NCBI RefSeq assembly: GCF_003987255.1
Contig: NZ_PIQC01000003.1
Span: 62,001-126,000, forward strand
Length of the DNA: 64,000 bases
Direction of reading: 5' to 3'
Source of the DNA: Idiomarina ramblicola
GTDB taxonomy: Bacteria; Pseudomonadota; Gammaproteobacteria; Enterobacterales; Alteromonadaceae
This document shows, one piece after another, positions 36,539 to 46,240 of this stretch (positions are counted from its first letter, which is position 1; each line of letters starts with the position of its first letter). The notes under the pieces are model-generated. The model made no database searches. It was not told the DNA's origin and worked only from the letters and a program-made list of their open reading frames with translations. A program made the translations under genes and the position numbers.

Positions 36539-39500
36539 TGACCACTCTCTCTTGCTGCTTCCATCTCATTGTCCAGCCGGGCGGCTTCGTCGGCACGCGG
36601 TTTGGTAAAGCGCGCTAGCCAGAGATAAAGCACCGGCGTCAGATACAACGTAAAGAGCGTTGCCAGTCCGAGACCACCGAAGACAACCCAACCAATAGAG
36701 TTGCGGGCTTCCGCACCAGCACCGGAGGATAAAATCAACGGCAAGCCACCCAGAATGGTTGATACTAAAGTCATCATAATGGGGCGTAAGCGAATTAACG
36801 ACGCTTCTTCAATGGCTTCGCGAACATCGAGCCCCCGGTCTCGCAACTGATCAGCAAACTCAACCAATAACACGGAGTTCTTAGCCAGCAGGCCTATCAG
36901 CATCACCAGGCCTATCTGCGAATAGATGTTCATTGACGTACCAGTCAGGAACAAGGCATAAATAGCCGCAGCAATACCAAACGGAACGGTCAGCATCACT
37001 ACCACCGCACTGTTTAAGGACTCAAATTGAGCCGCCAGCACCAACAACACAATTAAGAAGGCCAGAATATAGGTCATGGCAATTTCTTGTGAGGTATCTT
37101 CAAAGGCAGCCGCTTCCCCTAAGAACACCAGCCCCATATTATCCGGTAATTGTTCTTCCGCTATCGAACGCAATTGTTCTACCACTTCAGACATCGGTAA
37201 GTCTTCAGGCAGTTGCGCATCTATTTCTATCGCACGACGCTGTGCCTGTCGCTCCAGTTCTGCTGATACCCCTTCTTCAATAATTTCAGAGACACTGGAT
37301 ATCGGAACTAAGTCGCCACTACTGGATGACACATACAAATTCTGCATATCCTGAGGTGACTGAATTAAGTTGTTACGCGTACGCAACATGACCGGAATTT
37401 GTTGGTCGCCGACGTTGAGATCCGCGACATCATCGCCGTTGATAGCAGCGCGTAACGTCGACGATATATCATTTAATGAAACGCCCAGCTCAGCCGCCCG
37501 CCGGCGGTCAATTTTCACCCTTAACTGCGGCTGAGTTGGCTGATAAGACACATTAAGATCGCCAAGTTCCGGCATTCGTTCTTTGACTGCAGCGGTAAAT
37601 TCCCGGGCAACTTTAAAGATCTCATCATAGTTCTCACCGGTAATGGCCATTTCAATACCACCACCTTGCCCTCTTAAATTCAGGCTGTTGTCACCAAAAG
37701 CGCGTCCCGGTGCGCCCGGTACCTGACTTAAGGGTTCTCTGATGTTATCAATAATTTCCTGCTGGCTAATGTCGCGCTCTTCCCAGGGTTTCAGATTCGC
37801 GGTAATAAATACCAGGTTTGGGTCCCACTGACCGACCACGGTGTAAATCGACTCAATATCACCGCTGTCTTTATATTCCAGTAAAATTTCTTCTAACTGA
37901 CGCGCCTGCCGGTCCATAAACTTCAGACCCACCCCGTCCGGTCCGCGAGAGAAAACCCGTACCGAACCCCGGTCCTCATTCGGCATCAGTTCACTGTCTA
38001 TCTGGTTATACAGCATGGCGCCACCACCAGCGGATAGCAGTGACAACAGCACGATGACCCAACTAAAATCCAGCGCTTTGTGTAACGTACGCTTATAAAA
38101 CCGTTTAAACACATGACCTATTTTAGCGAAACGGTTATTTTGCCCTGCCGATTTCGGCAAACGTGCGGTAAACGCCGGTACCAGCGACAAAGCAACAAAT
38201 GAGGAAATGACCACAGCCGCCGCAAGCACACCGCCAAACTCACGGAATAAACGACCTGCCGTTGAAGGTAAAAAGGCAATTGGCACAAACACTGCCACCA
38301 GCACCGCCGTGGTTGCCACAACCGCAAAGAAAACCTCTCGGGTTGCCAACACAGCTGCCGCACGACTGCCAAGACCCATGGCCCGGCGTCGCTGAATATT
38401 TTCGGTAACAACAATGGCGTCATCGACAATCAGGCCGGTTGCCAACACCAGCGCCAACAAGGTCAGAATGTTAATGGAGAAACCCATTAACCAAATGGCA
38501 GCCACCGCACCGAACAAAGCAACCGGAATAGAGAATGCCGGAATAATCGTTGCCCTGAAAGAGCCAATGAACACCCATAAAGTCGCTACTACCAATGCAA
38601 TGGTGATGGCCAGAGTGGTAACCACTTCTGCGACCGATTTACGAATAAACTGCGCGTCATCATTGGTAATGTGCATTTCCATGTCCGGAAACCGGTCACG
38701 CAGACGATCAAGCACGGCAAGCGCCTGATCAGAAATTTCAATAGTATTAGAACCAGCCTGACGTATTACCCCCAGACCGATAACAGGCTTGCCGTCCAGA
38801 CGAACAAAGCTGCCCGCGTCCGCAGGCGCAAAGTAAGCTTGTGCGACATCGCCGATACGCGTGTCATCACGGACAATAATGTTCTCAACTTGATCTTCAG
38901 TAATAGCCGTTGCATCAGCCCGTATGATGAGTCGCTGGTCGGTCGAACGTAAGCTGCCGGCAGGAACATCGAAAGGAGCTAAGCGCAGCGCATCGGCCAC
39001 ATCCGTTACCGACAACCCAAAACTCACTAGCTTGAGAGGATCGAGATCCACTCGTAATACTCGTTCACGGTCGCCGTTTAAGCGAACATCTGCGACACCA
39101 TTAATGGCCAGAAACTCCGGTGACAAGTCGGTTTCCAGTCGGCGCGTCAGTTCTTCCTGGGTCAGAGTATCGCTGCTAACCGCTAAATCCAGCACCGAAC
39201 GCGCATCGCTGTCTGCCTTTTGCACGTTAATTTGTTCTACATCGTCCGGTAATTCCCGACGCACTTGATTGACCGCTTCGCGAACTTCTGCCGCCACCAC
39301 GTCTAAATCGACACCAGGTCTGAACTCAATCGAAATTCGGGCGCTGTTTTCTTCACTTGAAGACTGGATGGATTCCACCCCGGAAACTCGGGCCGCAGCC
39401 CCTTCCAGAATGCTGGTTACCTCGGCATCAACAGTTTCTGGCGCACCACCCGGTAACGCCGCACTGACGCCAACCACAGGCCGGTCAACATCCGGTAATT

Positions 39501-39642
39501 CACGTACTTCGACGCCCATCAGCGCCGCTAAACCGGCGATGGCGATCAGCACATTGAGAACAACAATCAGTACCGGACGACGAATCGATACCGACGGTAA
39601 GTCATTCGCATCCTGGTGATTATTTAGCTGCTGATCTGACAT
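36535..39642 (-). CDS. RND efflux pump inner-membrane permease (AcrB/HAE1 family)
   Basis: The 1035-aa protein has the RND layout: two membrane halves of six segments, each with a large periplasmic loop. The proton-relay Asp pair is present in TM4 as LIVDDAIVV. The N-terminus begins SVSIRRPVLIVVLNVLIAIAGL and the second half has the VLLVLAAQFESL segment. It forms a trimer with the periplasmic adaptor encoded just upstream (TAATG overlap) and needs an outer-membrane TolC-type channel not encoded here. The substrate is unknown, and it may serve drugs or metabolites. Confidence 0.93.
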   Translation of the reverse strand: MSDQQLNNHQDANDLPSVSIRRPVLIVVLNVLIAIAGLAALMGVEVRELPDVDRPVVGVSAALPGGAPETVDAEVTSILEGAAARVSGVESIQSSSEENSARISIEFRPGVDLDVVAAEVREAVNQVRRELPDDVEQINVQKADSDARSVLDLAVSSDTLTQEELTRRLETDLSPEFLAINGVADVRLNGDRERVLRVDLDPLKLVSFGLSVTDVADALRLAPFDVPAGSLRSTDQRLIIRADATAITEDQVENIIVRDDTRIGDVAQAYFAPADAGSFVRLDGKPVIGLGVIRQAGSNTIEISDQALAVLDRLRDRFPDMEMHITNDDAQFIRKSVAEVVTTLAITIALVVATLWVFIGSFRATIIPAFSIPVALFGAVAAIWLMGFSINILTLLALVLATGLIVDDAIVVTENIQRRRAMGLGSRAAAVLATREVFFAVVATTAVLVAVFVPIAFLPSTAGRLFREFGGVLAAAVVISSFVALSLVPAFTARLPKSAGQNNRFAKIGHVFKRFYKRTLHKALDFSWVIVLLSLLSAGGGAMLYNQIDSELMPNEDRGSVRVFSRGPDGVGLKFMDRQARQLEEILLEYKDSGDIESIYTVVGQWDPNLVFITANLKPWEERDISQQEIIDNIREPLSQVPGAPGRAFGDNSLNLRGQGGGIEMAITGENYDEIFKVAREFTAAVKERMPELGDLNVSYQPTQPQLRVKIDRRRAAELGVSLNDISSTLRAAINGDDVADLNVGDQQIPVMLRTRNNLIQSPQDMQNLYVSSSSGDLVPISSVSEIIEEGVSAELERQAQRRAIEIDAQLPEDLPMSEVVEQLRSIAEEQLPDNMGLVFLGEAAAFEDTSQEIAMTYILAFLIVLLVLAAQFESLNSAVVVMLTVPFGIAAAIYALFLTGTSMNIYSQIGLVMLIGLLAKNSVLLVEFADQLRDRGLDVREAIEEASLIRLRPIMMTLVSTILGGLPLILSSGAGAEARNSIGWVVFGGLGLATLFTLYLTPVLYLWLARFTKPRADEAARLDNEMEAARESGH

Positions 39643-40694
39643 TATTCAGAGGCCTCCTGAGTGTCGAGTGTTGCTCGATCAAAAATCACAGGCTGTCCTT
39701 GGCGAAGACTCTGTACCCCTTCAACTATCAATAAATCATCGCGCTGGATATTGCCTGAAACTAACACTCGCCCAGCCAGACGCTGCTCTATTTGCACTTC
39801 AATTCGTTGCGCTTTGTCGTCTTCGACAACCCAGACAAATGGGTTATTCACGCCCCAGGATAATGCCGCTTCAGGTATTGAAGCGAACTCTTCCCCTGCC
39901 AGTTCGATGGCAGTTCTGAAGCTGGTGCCGGGTAAAAAATCATCGCTGTTATTATTGATTCTCGCCCGTGCCCGGTACATGCGGCTGGTCGCATTAATGC
40001 GCGAATCCAGTTCCACAATTTCTGCAGTCACCGGCGTACCAGAATAGCGCCAAGGCTGAACTTTAAGCTCAGCACCGTCCTGCAATAGTGAAACGGCGGC
40101 TTCGGGAATACGAAAATCAATTAATAAGGTGGAACGATCATCCAGCGTTGCAATAGCCGTCTGCTCGTCAATACGGTCACCAACTTCAACATCAGTGATA
40201 CCAATAATTCCGGTAAAAGGAGCGCGAATAAAACGATCTTCTAATTCTATCTTAGCGTTATCCAGCTCAACTCTCGCCAAATCCTTTAATAAAATAGCGT
40301 TGTCTAATTCTGATTGCGGCACAGCACCTTGTTCACGGCTGGCACGTAAGCGCTCTACTGTGCGCTCAGCATCACGCAGATTGATTTGTGCTTGTTCCAC
40401 CGCAACTTGCTGACGGCGGGCATCCAGCTCAACCAGCAACTCATCTTTTTCAACTTCATCGCCCGGCTGAAAATTGACGGCCACGACCCTGTCACCGACA
40501 GCAGGATAAATGGTAATGGAGCGCACAGCTTCGGCCGTACCAACCGCTTCTACCCGGTTACGTTCACGCTCAAAGGTCACCGGTTCGGCAATAACCAAAG
40601 CTTCACGAGGACCGAATTGCTGAGCCTGACTAACCGTGCCAGTCAGCGACAATGCGAAAACGAAAGTAATGAGTAAAAACTTCATAACGGTCAA
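39642..40694 (-). CDS. RND periplasmic adaptor (membrane fusion protein)
   Basis: A signal peptide (ending VSQAQQ) is followed by the lipoyl half-motifs (VVAVNFQPGDEVEKDELLVELD and RFIRAPFTGIIGITDVEVGD), a helical hairpin and the beta-barrel domain, the normal adaptor order. It should link the RND permease with an outer-membrane channel. The start is uncertain: a TTG at 40694 is six bases behind GGAG, while the ATG at 40685 (MKFLLITFVFA) gives a good signal peptide but is far from that site. The gene begins 11 bases after a terminator that follows azurin. Confidence 0.9.
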   Translation of the reverse strand: MTVMKFLLITFVFALSLTGTVSQAQQFGPREALVIAEPVTFERERNRVEAVGTAEAVRSITIYPAVGDRVVAVNFQPGDEVEKDELLVELDARRQQVAVEQAQINLRDAERTVERLRASREQGAVPQSELDNAILLKDLARVELDNAKIELEDRFIRAPFTGIIGITDVEVGDRIDEQTAIATLDDRSTLLIDFRIPEAAVSLLQDGAELKVQPWRYSGTPVTAEIVELDSRINATSRMYRARARINNNSDDFLPGTSFRTAIELAGEEFASIPEAALSWGVNNPFVWVVEDDKAQRIEVQIEQRLAGRVLVSGNIQRDDLLIVEGVQSLRQGQPVIFDRATLDTQEASE

Positions 40695-40704
40695 ATGGTG
40701 CTCC

Positions 40705-40732
40705 AAAAAAACTGCAGCCCTATAGGCTGCAG
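40705..40732 (-). terminator. terminator between azurin and the RND operon
   Basis: On the minus strand, an 8-bp stem CTGCAGCC/GGCTGCAG with a 5-nt loop (40732 to 40712) is followed by seven Ts (40711-40705). It ends the azurin transcript immediately before the RND adaptor, leaving no room for a separate promoter after it. Confidence 0.82.
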
Positions 40733-40772
40733 CTATGACTAATTAATTAGCGAAAGAACAGTTTTGCAATAA

Positions 40773-41225
40773 TTACTCTTTAATCGCAAAGCTGCCTTGC
40801 ATAATTGCTGAGTGACCAGGGAAGGTGCAGTAGAATTTATAATCGGTATCTGCACTCATGCCTTCTGTAGAAAAGGTCACCGAGGTTTCCTCACCGCCAC
40901 CAACTACATCAGTCGCTGCGATAACGGCATCAGAGCCTTCTGGTACATAATTGTTATCCATACCTGCCGACATGCCTTTCTGAACAACAGACTGCATATC
41001 GCCCGCTTCACTCAGCACCCAGTTATGACCCATGACTTTCTTATCCAGTTTACCTGAATGAGTTAAAGTCACTGTCACTTCATCACAGCTTGCCGGTACG
41101 GACATCTCTTTTGTATCAAATCTCATGTTGTCATTGCTATCTATGGTCAGCTCACATTCGTTCGCCTGTGCGGCGTTTGCGACAAACAACATAGAACCCA
41201 GTAGTGCGGAAATTAAGTAACGCAT
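40773..41225 (-). CDS. azurin (blue copper electron carrier)
   Basis: A signal peptide (ending ANAAQA) exports a 130-residue cupredoxin to the periplasm. Copper ligands are visible: His in MGHNWV, then Cys and His in FYCTFPGHSAIM, with Met four residues later. The disulfide pair (C24 region and the Cys in PASCDEV) fits azurin. It carries electrons between respiratory complexes and oxidases. It has an AAGAGG ribosome-binding site, is followed by a terminator, and is divergent from the PLP enzyme. Confidence 0.92.
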   Translation of the reverse strand: MRYLISALLGSMLFVANAAQANECELTIDSNDNMRFDTKEMSVPASCDEVTVTLTHSGKLDKKVMGHNWVLSEAGDMQSVVQKGMSAGMDNNYVPEGSDAVIAATDVVGGGEETSVTFSTEGMSADTDYKFYCTFPGHSAIMQGSFAIKE

Positions 41226-41309
41226 TACAATACCTCTTAAGTTAGTATTAAATCATTTCCTTTCTTATACGTACTATCTCGCATTGAGATTACTTTAACG
41301 AGAATTTAT

Positions 41310-42461
41310 ATGACGAAACATCCTTTTTCGCCACAGTCACTCCTTGCTCAGGGTGGTACCCACTCTGACAACGAGAATGGCGTAATTATCCCTCCAGTAT
41401 ACACATCAACGACTTATCTGCGTGATGAGGATAATCAATATCGTACCGGTCGTGTGTATTCAAGGGCTGACAACCCCACTTACCGCCCGGCAGAAAAGCT
41501 GCTGGCAGAGCTTGAGAATGCTGTCGATGCGCGCTTATTTGCTTCCGGCATGGCCGCCGCTACGGCCGTTTTTCAGGCATTAAAACCCGGCGATTCGGTC
41601 ATTGCCCCCAAAGTCATGTACTGGGCTTTGCGCAAATGGCTACAGACTTTTGGCGTCGATAGCGGACTGAAGGTTCGGTTTGTAGATACTGCGGATTTAA
41701 ACGAGTTACGCGCTGCCATTGCAGAAAACGCCCCTACGCTTATTTGGCTGGAAACGCCGGGTAACCCTTTGTGGACCGTGACTGATATTGCCGCCGTCGC
41801 TAATATCGCTCACGATTGCGGTGCTCTGCTTGCAGTCGATTCCACAGTCGCAACGCCACTGCTAACCAAGCCATTAGATCTTGGCGCCGATTTTGTGATG
41901 CACTCCGCCACCAAATACCTGAACGGCCATTCCGATGTCATTTCCGGCGCACTGGCTGCCCGAGAAGATAATGACTTCTGGAAACGCCTGGTCGCGATTC
42001 GAGCGCAGTCCGGCGCAGTTCCGGGGCCTCAAGACGCAGCGCAACTGTTACGAGGCATGCGGACCTTATTTTTACGGGTCAGAGAAAGCTGTCAAAGTGC
42101 TTTATATATTGCCGAGCAGTTGGAGCAACATCCGCAGGTTATTGAAGTTTTGTATCCCGGGCTAAAAAGCTTTGCGGGCCACGAGGTTGCCCAAAAACAG
42201 ATGAACGGCGGATTCGGTGGCATGTTATCGATTCGTGTGGCCGGCGGAGAAAAAGCCGCCATTGCGGTTGCCGCGAAAACTCAGTTATGGCATCGGGCTA
42301 CGTCATTAGGTGGCGTCGAAAGTCTGATTGAACATCGCGCCAGCATTGAAGGGCCTGATACGCCGGTACCGCTGGATTTATTGCGTTTATCGGTAGGCAT
42401 TGAAAACGCCGACGACCTGCTGAGCGATTTACAGCAAGCCATCGACTTAGCGCATACTTAA
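41310..42461 (+). CDS. Cys/Met metabolism PLP-dependent enzyme (cystathionine beta-lyase-like)
   Basis: The PLP-binding lysine sits in [11 protein letters not shown], with [14 protein letters not shown] earlier and the C-terminal [13 protein letters not shown] typical of the family. At 383 aa it fits. Members act as cystathionine beta- or gamma-lyases, synthases or methionine gamma-lyases. The motifs fit an elimination-type lyase, but the reaction cannot be set from sequence. It stands alone, divergent from azurin and overlapping the convergent malic enzyme by four bases. Confidence 0.85.
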   Translation: MTKHPFSPQSLLAQGGTHSDNENGVIIPPVYTSTTYLRDEDNQYRTGRVYSRADNPTYRPAEKLLAELENAVDARLFASGMAAATAVFQALKPGDSVIAPKVMYWALRKWLQTFGVDSGLKVRFVDTADLNELRAAIAENAPTLIWLETPGNPLWTVTDIAAVANIAHDCGALLAVDSTVATPLLTKPLDLGADFVMHSATKYLNGHSDVISGALAAREDNDFWKRLVAIRAQSGAVPGPQDAAQLLRGMRTLFLRVRESCQSALYIAEQLEQHPQVIEVLYPGLKSFAGHEVAQKQMNGGFGGMLSIRVAGGEKAAIAVAAKTQLWHRATSLGGVESLIEHRASIEGPDTPVPLDLLRLSVGIENADDLLSDLQQAIDLAHT

Positions 42462-44146
42462 ATACTGACCCGTTTATAGAAACGATATTCCGGTTTCCAA
42501 AAATTGTTGTCGATGCGCTCACGTAGCGTATCGTCATCAATTTCCAGTGCTAAACCTTCCTGTTGCGCCACTTTACCCACCGCAAAAGCAATGTCCTTGC
42601 TGAGCTGAGTCAAGTCATTAAAGGCCGGCAGCAATTCTTCGCCTTTGCCATTGGCACTGGGTGACGCCCCGGCCAGTGTCTTACTGGCGACACGAAGCAT
42701 TTCATCACTGACACGATCCGATTTAACCGCTAACACACCCAGACCAATGCCCGGGAAAATATAACTGTTGTTACACTGAGCTACCGGGTAAGTCCTGCCA
42801 TTGTATTCAACCTGACCAAAAGGACTTCCGGTCGCCACAATCGCTTTACCGTCACTCCACTTCATCACATCCGCAGGATGCGCTTCAACATGTTTCGACG
42901 GGTTACTCAATGGAAAGATAATGGGCCGTTCCACATTTTTTGCCATGGTCGAAATAACTTGCTCAGTAAAGAGTCCGGCCTGCCCAGATACACCAATTAG
43001 AATATCAGGCTCAGCACAATGCATTACGTCCAGTAACGACGGGTAATCGCCGCTGTACTCCCAGTCATTTAAGTCACTAACCTTCTGTGCCAGTGCCTGC
43101 TGGAAATCGCGCAGCCCGTCCATAGTGTTCATCACCAGACCAAAGCGATCGACCATAAATATCTGTTTCTTCGCCTGCTCTTCGGTTAAACCCTCAGCCG
43201 TCATCTGAATCATCACCTGCTCAGCAATACCGCAACCGGCCGAGCCTGCCCCGACAAAGACCACTTTCTGCTCACTCAGCTTTTTGCCTTTTTGACGGCA
43301 GGCCGCCAATAGCGTACCCACCGTCACAGACGCAGTGCCCTGAATGTCATCATTAAAGCAGCAAACCTCGTCACGATAGCGACGTAGCAACGGCATGGCA
43401 TTGGGCTGGGCAAAGTCCTCAAACTGCAACATCACGCCCGGCCAACGCTTGGTAACCGCCTTTATAAATTTGTCGAGGAATTCATCATACTCTTCCTGAC
43501 CAATACGCTTATGCCGCGCACCCATGTACATTGGGTCTTCCAGCAGTTTTTCATTGTTGGTGCCAACATCCAGCATAACCGGCAACGTATACGCCGGGCT
43601 GATACCACCACAAGCGGTGTACAGCGACAGCTTACCAATCGGAATACCCATGCCGCCAATACCCTGGTCACCTAAGCCCAGAATGCGTTCACCGTCGGTT
43701 ACGACAATAACTTTCACTTTTTGCTTAGTGGCATTGCGCAGAATATCGTCTATCTGATCACGCTCAGAGTAAGAAATAAACAAGCCGCGCGAACTGCGGT
43801 AAATGTCCGAGAACTTCTCGCAGGCATCTCCCACCGTCGGGGTGTAAATAATTGGCATCATCTCTTCCAGATGATCCGTCAATAAGCGATAAAACAGGGT
43901 TTCATTGTTGTCCTGAATAGCACGCAGGTAAATATGCTTGTTAATCGGCGTTTCAAAGCTCCGGTATTGCATATAAGCACGCTCTGCCTGCTCTTCAATA
44001 CTCTCATAGCGAGGCGGCAACAAGCCGGTCAGGTTAAACGCGGCACGCTCTTCCCGACTGAAGGCACTGCCCTTGTTCAGTAACGGGGTTTCCAACAAGT
44101 TAGGACCAGAATAGGGAATATAAAGCGGACGCTGCGTCTGCGGCAT
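42458..44146 (-). CDS. maeA: NAD-dependent malic enzyme
   Basis: It decarboxylates malate to pyruvate with NAD. Recognisable parts are [32 protein letters not shown], the metal-binding FEDFAQ and the nucleotide loop [14 protein letters not shown]. At 562 aa it is the large NAD-linked form (SfcA/MaeA). It complements the glyoxylate shunt in the window by draining malate. The start is 42 bases downstream of a palindromic repeat arm, so the promoter lies at or beyond the repeat. Confidence 0.93.
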   Translation of the reverse strand: MPQTQRPLYIPYSGPNLLETPLLNKGSAFSREERAAFNLTGLLPPRYESIEEQAERAYMQYRSFETPINKHIYLRAIQDNNETLFYRLLTDHLEEMMPIIYTPTVGDACEKFSDIYRSSRGLFISYSERDQIDDILRNATKQKVKVIVVTDGERILGLGDQGIGGMGIPIGKLSLYTACGGISPAYTLPVMLDVGTNNEKLLEDPMYMGARHKRIGQEEYDEFLDKFIKAVTKRWPGVMLQFEDFAQPNAMPLLRRYRDEVCCFNDDIQGTASVTVGTLLAACRQKGKKLSEQKVVFVGAGSAGCGIAEQVMIQMTAEGLTEEQAKKQIFMVDRFGLVMNTMDGLRDFQQALAQKVSDLNDWEYSGDYPSLLDVMHCAEPDILIGVSGQAGLFTEQVISTMAKNVERPIIFPLSNPSKHVEAHPADVMKWSDGKAIVATGSPFGQVEYNGRTYPVAQCNNSYIFPGIGLGVLAVKSDRVSDEMLRVASKTLAGASPSANGKGEELLPAFNDLTQLSKDIAFAVGKVAQQEGLALEIDDDTLRERIDNNFWKPEYRFYKRVSI

Positions 44147-44187
44147 AAGTACAAACTCCTGAAAGCCAAAGTGGTGCTTAGTTTAAC

Positions 44188-44488
44188 GTAGCCTGACATT
44201 TATGTCAGGTGAGATATCGAGGAAAACGCGAGTGCGGAGGTTAGCAGTGGGACTTCGGAGAAAACGACTGTTGAGTCACACGTTTCGCTTGAGCGTTAAG
44301 GCCCGTTATGCCAGAGACGCTGCAAGTTCATCCATGAACGCTTGACGAAGGCCATCCATGGCCTTCGACACTCTGGCATAACGGGCCTCAACACTCGTAG
44401 CGCTTACATGTGACCCGACAGTCGTTTACTCTCTCCAAAGCCCCACCGCTAAATTTTTAGCTCACTCGCTAGCTCACATTTTCACCTG
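44188..44488. repeat. large nested palindromic element A (about 300 bp)
   Basis: The gap between the malic enzyme and antitoxin genes holds only this element. It starts with a standard repeat arm (44188-44209). An imperfect inverted repeat then runs from CAGGTGA at 44206 to TCACCTG at 44488. Paired blocks include 44240-44260 with 44433-44453 (17 of 21), 44262-44280 with 44409-44427 (17 of 19), and a perfect 18-bp stem 44299-44316 with 44371-44388. The 54-nt core (44317-44370) has two small hairpins, GTTCAT-CC-ATGAAC and GAAGGCCAT-CC-ATGGCCTTC. Positions 44211-44260 match element C in 46 of 50 bases. Confidence 0.88.
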
Positions 44489-44499
44489 CCGCAATAACT

Positions 44500-44877
44500 T
44501 CAGGTCCCAGCACTATCTAGTTCGTAATCCGTCACCAGACATTCCAGAGGTATATGTAACCCGTTATGCAAGCGACGAATCATAGGCAGTGTTAAACGTC
44601 GCTTTCGATTTAAAACCTCACTAACCCGACTCCGCTGACCTAAAAATGGCACCAGATCAGAGTCTTTTAGACCCTCCTGATCCATTCTGAATTTAATTGC
44701 TTCCACAGGGTCGGGCGCATCGATTTTATACTTAGTTTCTTCGTACGCTTCGACCAAAGTCACCAGAATATCGAGTTCATCAGCCGCTTCTGTGTTGGGT
44801 TCAGCATCCCAAAGCTCATCAATACGAACCAGTGCACGCTGATGATCCTCAGCTGTTTTTATGGGCTTTATATTCAT
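44500..44877 (-). CDS. higA: antitoxin HigA (XRE-type regulator)
   Basis: The protein starting at the ATG at 44877 (MNIKPIKTAEDHQRAL) has the HigA N-terminal helix rich in acidic residues and a C-terminal helix-turn-helix (about 75-120, with LGQRSRVSEVLNRKRRLT). It should neutralise HigB and repress the operon. The ATG has AGAGGTGAGG upstream and lies 10 bases after the higB stop. The order is toxin first, as is typical of higBA. Its 3' end is 12 bases from palindromic element A. Confidence 0.9.
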   Translation of the reverse strand: MNIKPIKTAEDHQRALVRIDELWDAEPNTEAADELDILVTLVEAYEETKYKIDAPDPVEAIKFRMDQEGLKDSDLVPFLGQRSRVSEVLNRKRRLTLPMIRRLHNGLHIPLECLVTDYELDSAGT

Positions 44878-44887
44878 ACCCTCACCT

Positions 44888-45187
44888 CTAAATTGTTTCT
44901 GCATCAATTGCGTCGTATTGCTTATGCGTACCAACGAAACGAATGTAAATCATCGAGAACTCGTACTTCATCGCGACAACAAGCCGGTACTTGTTACCGT
45001 GGATATTAAATACAACCCGATTATTAGCTATAAAACTCGCATGCCGGTATTGCTCTTTTATATCCTGTGACTTTTCCCATGACGCATATCGAGCTTCATC
45101 GAACCACGCTTTCAAAGGTTGCTCTGCATCCCTGTAATTAGGCTTTTCCCAAAACTCGCGGAGGGTAGCCCTTGATACAATTCTCAT
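44888..45187 (-). CDS. higB: toxin HigB (RelE-fold mRNA interferase)
   Basis: The 99-aa protein MRIVSRATLREFWEK, with YRHASFIANNRVVFNIHGNKYRLV and IRFVGTHKQYDAID, matches the HigB family, which cuts mRNA on the ribosome. The conserved C-terminal His-Asp region (THKQYDAID) is intact. It is the first gene of the operon, followed by higA. A strong sigma-70 promoter with HigA-type operators lies directly upstream. Confidence 0.9.
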   Translation of the reverse strand: MRIVSRATLREFWEKPNYRDAEQPLKAWFDEARYASWEKSQDIKEQYRHASFIANNRVVFNIHGNKYRLVVAMKYEFSMIYIRFVGTHKQYDAIDAETI

Positions 45188-45211
45188 GAACGTACTTATC
45201 CCGATTCATAT

Positions 45212-45264
45212 TTCCCATTATGGGAAAAAATTAGAGTTTGTCAATAAAATTCCCAATCTGGGAA
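45212..45264 (-). promoter_or_regulatory. higBA promoter with two palindromic operators
   Basis: Two 15-bp palindromes of the form TTCCCA-N3-TGGGAA lie at 45212-45226 and 45250-45264, 38 bp centre to centre. On the minus strand, TTGACA (45244 to 45239) and CATAAT (45222 to 45217) have a 16-bp spacer, giving a strong sigma-70 promoter. The first operator covers the -10 and the second lies just upstream of the -35. This fits autorepression by HigA or HigBA. Confidence 0.82.
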
Positions 45265-45357
45265 TTGGCGTTTTTATGTATTGATAATAGCGGCATTTAA
45301 GAAGGAGAAAATTAAGAGAAGGATTAAAAGGGCAGATGAATTAGAGGACTAAAAGGT

Positions 45358-45477
45358 GTGGCCTGATGCTATTGCATTATAGGAAACGTGGAATAGCGAG
45401 TGCTCCAAAGTCCCACTGATAACCTCAGCACTCGCGTTGTCCTCGATATCTCATCTGATGCAATAGCATCAGGCTAC
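45358..45477. repeat. 120-bp nested palindromic element C
   Basis: The outer arms GTGGCCTGATGCTATTGCAT (45358-45377) and its inverted copy (45458-45477) pair in 19 of 20 bases. An inner 9-bp stem pairs 45396-45404 with 45427-45435. The segment 45403-45452, read on the minus strand, matches element A 44211-44260 in 46 of 50 bases. The arm stem is a third sequence variant (TGATGC/GCATCA). Its end supplies the stop codon of murI. Confidence 0.88.
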
Positions 45478-46220
45478 AGCTTCAGGCCCCAGCGGGTGGC
45501 GGTGCGTTTGACGGCATCGACGTTTTCGGTGGCTATGATGTGCAGTGGTGTGCTTTCAAACTGGGCGCTTAAGTCCAGATGTTGCTTTAGCCAGGCCAGC
45601 ATGGCTTCGCCGGAGTGAATAGTTTTAGCGCCGCTGAAATACGCCGAAATGCTCTTGGCAATTAGCGGAAAGTGTGTACAACCCAGCAGCACGACATCAG
45701 GTTTTTCAAGCTGGCCAAAATAGTGCTTAAAGGTTTCCTTCAGAATTGGTCCATCGTAAAGCTCTTCTTCAACAATGGGCACAAACAACGGCGTGGCCAT
45801 AGCATTCACCTGCTTATAACCCAAAGCCTGTATCTGTTGCTGGTAAGCACCGGAGTTTATGGTCGAGCGCGTTGCAATAACCAACACCCTGGCGTTGGTA
45901 TCAATATCCTGCAGTTGCTGCAGTGCCATAACTCCCGGCTCAAGTACGCCATACACCGGCTTATTGGAGAACTTCTGCATTTGCTCCAATGCGGTCACAC
46001 TGACGGTATTACAGGCCACCACCAGACAGTCCACATCGGCACCATTAAAAAACTCCACGGCTTCCAGCGCATAGCGCGTAACGGTGTTGCTGTCCTTGCT
46101 ACCGTAAGGCACCCGGGCGGTGTCACCGTAATATAACAGTTCGCTGAAACAACCACTTTGTTGCAGTGATCGAGCCACAGTTAAACCACCCACACCGCTA
46201 TCAAAAACTCCGACTTTCAT
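45474..46220 (-). CDS. murI: glutamate racemase
   Basis: It makes D-glutamate for peptidoglycan. The two catalytic cysteines are in VVACNTVSVTAL and LLGCTHFPLI, and the start VGVFDSGVGGLTV is characteristic. At 248 aa it is slightly short of the common 260-285. The stop codon TAG is part of the GTAGCCTGA motif of element C, so the last residues (RWGLKL) abut repeat DNA, and the original C-terminus may have been trimmed or replaced. Confidence 0.93.
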   Translation of the reverse strand: MKVGVFDSGVGGLTVARSLQQSGCFSELLYYGDTARVPYGSKDSNTVTRYALEAVEFFNGADVDCLVVACNTVSVTALEQMQKFSNKPVYGVLEPGVMALQQLQDIDTNARVLVIATRSTINSGAYQQQIQALGYKQVNAMATPLFVPIVEEELYDGPILKETFKHYFGQLEKPDVVLLGCTHFPLIAKSISAYFSGAKTIHSGEAMLAWLKQHLDLSAQFESTPLHIIATENVDAVKRTATRWGLKL

Positions 46221-46240
46221 GTCCGTCTATTCCTTTCAAT

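Noticed and set aside
38414-39619. Several 100-residue frames antisense to the RND permease
   Set aside because: They are shadows of conserved pump coding sequence, with no coherent domain.
44303-44387. GTTATGC and GCATAAC in element A resemble integron attC core sites
   Set aside because: Their order is the reverse of attC (which starts RYYYAAC and ends GTTRRRY), element B has no equivalent, and there is no integrase or cassette array.
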